Below, one piece after another: positions 60,900 to 64,000 of a stretch of DNA of 64,000 nt. The notes below the pieces were generated by a model. That model was not told the origin of the DNA. It saw only the letters and a list, made by a program, of their open reading frames with translations, and did no database searches. The DNA is taken from assembly GCF_011303555.1 (NCBI RefSeq), contig NZ_CP049868.1, forward strand, positions 4,216,001 to 4,280,000. The letters run 5' to 3'. A program made the position numbers and the translations under genes. The first letter of the stretch is position 1; each line of letters begins with the position of its first letter. Source of the stretch: Pedobacter sp. HDW13. Its GTDB lineage: Bacteria > Bacteroidota > Bacteroidia > Sphingobacteriales > Sphingobacteriaceae.

Positions 60900-62017
60900 A
60901 AGTTTTCTAAAACTTTCTCAGCATACTCATCCATAACAAGATCGTCGGATATTTCCGAGATATAGCCCTCATGAATAGCTAACGATGAGTGTCCAATAAG
61001 ATCCTTTGTGATGCTGGTATCTTTTATCGTTGAATTGGCAATTTTCGAAAAAAAGTGACGAGCCGCATGTGGAGAGATGTTTTTTGTAATTTTTATTTTC
61101 TCTCCGATAATCTTTAAGTATCTGCTCAGCTTCGAAATGGCATTTTTTACCGCTTTTTTGTATATAAACTTATCAACGTTCGCGTCTGTGTCCATAAAGG
61201 AAAAGATATAGTCAAACTCATTGCCGACCATCCACCTATCAATAATATTTTTCAGAGCCTCAACAATTCCTATGTTATGAATTTTGCCGGTTTTCCGCTC
61301 TTCATAAACCAGGCGATTATCAATAATGTTTGATGCCTTAAGTGTGATTAAATCTCCGATTCTAATACCTCGTAAGAATATGCTGGCAATGAAAATATCT
61401 CTTGACTCAGCCATTTTACCAGATAGTTCCAAACTCATTATCTGTTGTATTTCACTAACATTTAGCTTAGTCTTAGTGGATCTCTGTTTATTAAAAGTTA
61501 TATCGTCCAGAGCATTCTCTTTAATCATTTTGGCTTTTTTAGCTCCAGATAGAACTTTGCCGAGAACGTGCATTTTTTCCTTTATTGAGTTAGGATTGTT
61601 TTTTTTTACGTCTCTTAAAAATGCCGCGAATTTATAGATAAATGACTCCGTAATGTCCTCGAAATCGACATCTTTATCAAACTCAAGCAGCTGAGCAAGT
61701 ACAACTTTATTTACATCGTGCCTAGAAACTTGTTCTTTTAGCCGATAATTTTCTATTATATTTTCAAAATAGGCTTTAAAATTTAGTACCTTAGTTATAC
61801 CGAAGTTCTTTAGAGCATATTCGATATCATTGTTTATTCTCGGAGCTTCAATATTTTTTGAAGAAACTCTATTTGTGGATTTAAGCCAATCTTGCTTTTT
61901 GCAACGGCCTAAAACCTTTCTTATAGGTTTACCGTTCTTAACATATTGTAACATTATCGGATGAGTATTATCCGCGTAAGTTTTGTGAACGTAAAGAATG
62001 ATTTTTGGTGTAAGCAT
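60884..62017 (-). CDS. int: Tyrosine-type phage integrase
   Basis: 377 residues. N-terminal arm-binding domain (1-95), SAM-like core-binding domain (about 96-180) and catalytic domain with Arg219 (RGIRIGDL), Lys242, His317-x-x-Arg320 (HAARHF), His343 (IGHSS) and Tyr352 (HEGYIS). It integrates at the 13-bp core. Its start codon lies inside the right arm repeat, so integrase binding could repress its own expression. Confidence 0.93.
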   Translation of the reverse strand: MLTPKIILYVHKTYADNTHPIMLQYVKNGKPIRKVLGRCKKQDWLKSTNRVSSKNIEAPRINNDIEYALKNFGITKVLNFKAYFENIIENYRLKEQVSRHDVNKVVLAQLLEFDKDVDFEDITESFIYKFAAFLRDVKKNNPNSIKEKMHVLGKVLSGAKKAKMIKENALDDITFNKQRSTKTKLNVSEIQQIMSLELSGKMAESRDIFIASIFLRGIRIGDLITLKASNIIDNRLVYEERKTGKIHNIGIVEALKNIIDRWMVGNEFDYIFSFMDTDANVDKFIYKKAVKNAISKLSRYLKIIGEKIKITKNISPHAARHFFSKIANSTIKDTSITKDLIGHSSLAIHEGYISEISDDLVMDEYAEKVLENLKASQ

Positions 62018-62026
62018 GGTGTAAGT
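62007..62026 (+). repeat. Right arm-type repeat
   Basis: GGTGTAAGCATGGTGTAAGT, same orientation as 22421-22440 (19/20). It contains the integrase ATG on the minus strand and sits 113 bp from the attR core. Confidence 0.7.
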
Positions 62027-62033
62027 AGTAATA

Positions 62034-62060
62034 GGTAAACAATGGTAAAATTAGGTAAAT
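62034..62060 (+). repeat. Three GGTAAA repeats exactly 10 bp apart
   Basis: GGTAAAC (62034), GGTAAAA (62044) and GGTAAAT (62054) lie on one face of the helix between the arm repeat and the core. A natural site for the excisionase-like protein or a bending factor. Another GGTAAAC starts right after the core (62153). Confidence 0.7.
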
Positions 62061-62139
62061 TATGAATGCTAAAAAAATTAGTAAAGTTTATTTTGATTAC
62101 TTTTTTACCAGCTTTTATTTATGCTTTATTATAACTACT

Positions 62140-62152
62140 TTTGCAGCGCAAA
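62140..62152 (+). other. attR core (13-bp direct repeat)
   Basis: Identical to 22337-22349. With the phage bases before it, TACTTTTG (62136-62143) is a good -7 box for the ferredoxin gene at 62184, so the phage supplies a working promoter half. Confidence 0.85.
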
Positions 62153-62183
62153 GGTAAACTAAGCAAAAGAATTAGACGAAAAC

Positions 62184-62534
62184 ATGGCAATTAAAATAAC
62201 AGATGAGTGTATAAATTGTGGGGCATGTGAACCAGAATGTCCAAATAACGCAATTTACGATGCCGGAACTGCATGGCGTTTTTCTGATGGTACCAATTTA
62301 AACGGTATCATTGATTTTGGTAATCAACAAATCGAAGCTGATGCAACTCAAGAAGCAGTTTCAGACGAAGTATATTATATCGTATCTGATAAATGTACTG
62401 AATGTAAAGGTTTTCATGATGAGCCTCAATGTGCGGCAGTATGTCCGGTTGATTGTTGCGTAGACGACGAAGATATCCGCGAAACAGAAGAAGAATTATT
62501 GGCTAAGAAAGCCTGGTTACACCAGGAAGGTTAA
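62184..62534 (+). CDS. 2x[4Fe-4S] ferredoxin (YfhL-like)
   Basis: 116 residues. First cluster Cys9, Cys12, Cys15 (CINCGAC) and Cys19-Pro; second cluster CTEC ... CAAVCPVDCC. The long insert between the two and the acidic tail fit ferredoxins of the YfhL/Alloc type. It probably serves as electron donor. Its partner, acyl-CoA reductase, normally diverges from the same promoter region. Confidence 0.85.
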   Translation: MAIKITDECINCGACEPECPNNAIYDAGTAWRFSDGTNLNGIIDFGNQQIEADATQEAVSDEVYYIVSDKCTECKGFHDEPQCAAVCPVDCCVDDEDIRETEEELLAKKAWLHQEG

Positions 62535-62554
62535 TAATTAAAAGATATTAATTT

Positions 62555-62587
62555 AAAAAGTCTCGGTTATTAATCGAGACTTTTTTT
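62555..62587 (+). terminator. Terminator of the ferredoxin gene
   Basis: AAAGTCTCG/CGAGACTTT stem with 9-nt loop and T7. Confidence 0.88.
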
Positions 62588-62697
62588 GTGCCGGTTCTTA
62601 AAATAACCAATTACCAATAAATCAATTTTCAAACTGTATAAAACACCAGGTTTAGACGAGCATAGTGTTTGATTATTGTGATTTGAATATTGGTTAT

Positions 62698-63150
62698 TTA
62701 ATCCACCTCACATTTATTAGGGATAATCAAAACCGGACAAGCTGATTTCCTGGCCACGTGTTCGGCTACACTGCCCATCAAAAAATGGTACAATCCGGTT
62801 CGGCCATAGGTTCCAATTACAATCAGGTCAGACCCCCACTCGTCTGACTGCTGGATAATGCCGTGTGCTGCGGTATCTACAATGCTTAAATAAGTTGTTT
62901 TAATTTCCTTGCTATATTTTGCTTCCATTTCCTTGAGCAAAACATGACTGTTCTCTTCGCTATTGTCGTAGGTTTCTAAAAACACAGGTGCCAATGTTAA
63001 ATCAGGATTTACGTTGGCTGGGATAGGTTCGATAATATTAACCAATGCTACTTCTGCTCCAAATTTTTCTGCCATGTCGTAACCGGCTTTTGCCGCTTTT
63101 TCTGAGCAGGTGCTATTATCAACGGCAATTAATATTTTTTTAAAATTCAT
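62698..63150 (-). CDS. Universal stress protein (single UspA domain)
   Basis: 150 residues. ILIAVDNSTCSEKAAKAGYDMA at the start and IVIGTYGRTGLYHFLMGSVAEHVARKSACPVLIIP at the end give the ATP-binding G-2x-G-9x-G-S pattern. Cytoplasmic, probably stress-related. Lone gene, convergent with the ferredoxin. Confidence 0.88.
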   Translation of the reverse strand: MNFKKILIAVDNSTCSEKAAKAGYDMAEKFGAEVALVNIIEPIPANVNPDLTLAPVFLETYDNSEENSHVLLKEMEAKYSKEIKTTYLSIVDTAAHGIIQQSDEWGSDLIVIGTYGRTGLYHFLMGSVAEHVARKSACPVLIIPNKCEVD

Positions 63151-63261
63151 AGCGTGTGTATTTAAAAGGTTATCATCATAAAAATAACAAATTTGCAGGC
63201 AAAATGTTAGGCAATGGATGTATTTTATTAGTTTTACTCTACTAATTTACAGGTACATTAA

Positions 63262-64000
63262 ATGGAAAACCAATACGGTATTTGCAGGGTTGCAGTAGCA
63301 CCTTTGCGGGCAGATGCATCAGATCGATCGGAAATTGTATCACAACTTTTATTTGGCGACCACGTCGAAATTCTTCAAAAGGAAGAACGTTGGTGGCTGG
63401 TTCAAAATGGATACGATGGTTATGAAGGTTGGATGGATTTCAGGCAACTAGCACCCGTTAGCCAGAACGAATTTGCAGAAATGCACGATTGCCATTTGCT
63501 GGCGCCTTTAAGCTTTAACAATACCCTTACCGCCGAGGATGGTAGTTTATACCACTTGTGCCCGGGTAGTAACCTTCCGTTTTTAAAGAACGAATTTTGC
63601 TACGTTGGCTCTGAGCGATATAAAATCGGCTTTGATGTGCACGATAATCATAAAACAGATTTTAAGGCTGATGTTACAGCTACAGCCAAATTTTTCCAGA
63701 ATATCCCGTATCTGTGGGGTGGACGAAATTTATTTGGTTTAGACTGTTCGGGTTTTACGCAATTGGTGTTTAAACTGCTGGGCATCAAATTAAACCGCGA
63801 TGCTTCGCAACAGGCCGAACAGGGTGAACTGGTGGGATTTTTGGCCGAATGTAAACCAGGCGATGTTGCTTTTTTTGATAACGATGAAGGCAAAATTACG
63901 CACGTGGGGATTATGTTAAGCCCGAACGAAATTATCCATGCCTCGGCGAAAGTCAAAATAGATCCGATTGATGACCAAGGGATTTTTAATAAAGAGCTAG
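63262..64000 (+). CDS. NlpC/P60 cell-wall peptidase with SH3 domains (partial)
   Basis: Starts ATG 63262 and runs off the window after 246 codons. Two bacterial SH3-like domains (about residues 1-130: VAPLRADASDRSEIVSQLLFGDHVEIL) precede an NlpC/P60 domain: YLWGGRNLFGLDCSGFTQLVF with catalytic Cys, then ITHVGIML with His and IIHAS. It resembles YkfC-type gamma-glutamyl-diamino-acid endopeptidases that process wall peptides. The frame is open at the last base. Confidence 0.88.
   Translation, partial: MENQYGICRVAVAPLRADASDRSEIVSQLLFGDHVEILQKEERWWLVQNGYDGYEGWMDFRQLAPVSQNEFAEMHDCHLLAPLSFNNTLTAEDGSLYHLCPGSNLPFLKNEFCYVGSERYKIGFDVHDNHKTDFKADVTATAKFFQNIPYLWGGRNLFGLDCSGFTQLVFKLLGIKLNRDASQQAEQGELVGFLAECKPGDVAFFDNDEGKITHVGIMLSPNEIIHASAKVKIDPIDDQGIFNKEL

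Larger units (their letters stand above)
22337..62152. mobile_element. Integrated temperate siphophage (prophage), about 39.8 kb
   Basis: The element is bounded by identical 13-bp sequences. It carries an integrase, repressors, excisionase-like protein, replication and recombination genes, terminase, HK97-type head genes, a TP901-type tail, tape measure, fibre and lysis genes in the usual order. Flanking host genes are an acyl-CoA reductase and a ferredoxin that are normally neighbours. The capsid and tail set points to a long-tailed, non-contractile virion. Several genes carry single-base interruptions, so viability is uncertain. Confidence 0.93.

Noticed and set aside
22337..62152. Integration in a tRNA gene
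   Set aside because: Neither core flank folds as a tRNA; the core lies in a divergent promoter region.
22337..62152. Diversity-generating retroelement for fibre variation
   Set aside because: No reverse transcriptase and no template/variable repeat pair with adenine bias seen.

Overview
The window reads as a chromosomal segment of a Bacteroidota bacterium, most likely Pedobacter or a close Sphingobacteriaceae relative. The clues are TAnnTTTG-type -7 promoter boxes, a type IX secretion (CHU_C) sorting domain, a CxxxY-type CcmE beside a very large CcmF, and an acyl-CoA reductase gene facing a 2x[4Fe-4S] ferredoxin gene. That last pair has been split by an integrated temperate phage.

Layout. 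1-22.3 kb is host: the end of a glutamate dehydrogenase gene; a leftward operon of three envelope proteins; ccmE-ccmF and a DUF2520 gene; a ferredoxin, iscX and kdsC; a UspA gene behind a perfect 48-bp palindrome; a small Spy-like protein; maf; two orphan genes; an exopolyphosphatase-type gene and a DUF72 gene; dnaJ and grpE; an FtsE-like ATPase; a large T9SS-sorted protein; and acyl-CoA reductase. 22.34-62.15 kb is a prophage of about 39.8 kb. 62.15-64 kb is host again: the ferredoxin, a UspA gene and an NlpC/P60 hydrolase running off the window.

The prophage has a 13-bp direct repeat at its ends (22337-22349 and 62140-62152), with a tyrosine integrase at the right end and two leftward repressor-type genes at the left end. 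Rightward early genes include an excisionase-like protein, an ERF annealing protein, a PD-(D/E)XK-type exonuclease, a DUF1367 protein, an SSB-like protein, a replication organiser and a DnaB-like ATPase. A modification block follows, with a PAPS-reductase-like protein, a C5 DNA methyltransferase and a dUTPase. Next comes an accessory island (34.3-36.7 kb) with a lipoprotein, a three-TM protein and a HicAB module. The late genes are NinG/HNH, terminase, an HK97-type portal, protease and capsid, head-tail connectors, a tail tube, tail chaperones with a likely programmed -1 frameshift, a tape measure, a giant tail/fibre protein and a lysis cassette. tRNA-Asn, tRNA-Gln and a third tRNA-like gene are embedded.

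Three patterns go beyond gene content. (1) A ~29-bp motif with a palindromic half occurs four times, each at the head of a phage transcription unit with a TAnnTTTR-like box downstream; it looks like the phage's own middle/late promoter class. (2) The attachment core lies inside overlapping divergent promoters of the two host genes, so integration swaps the upstream halves of both. (3) Five phage genes are each interrupted by what looks like loss of one base, four of them at G or C runs of four or more, which suggests either decay or homopolymer errors in the assembly.
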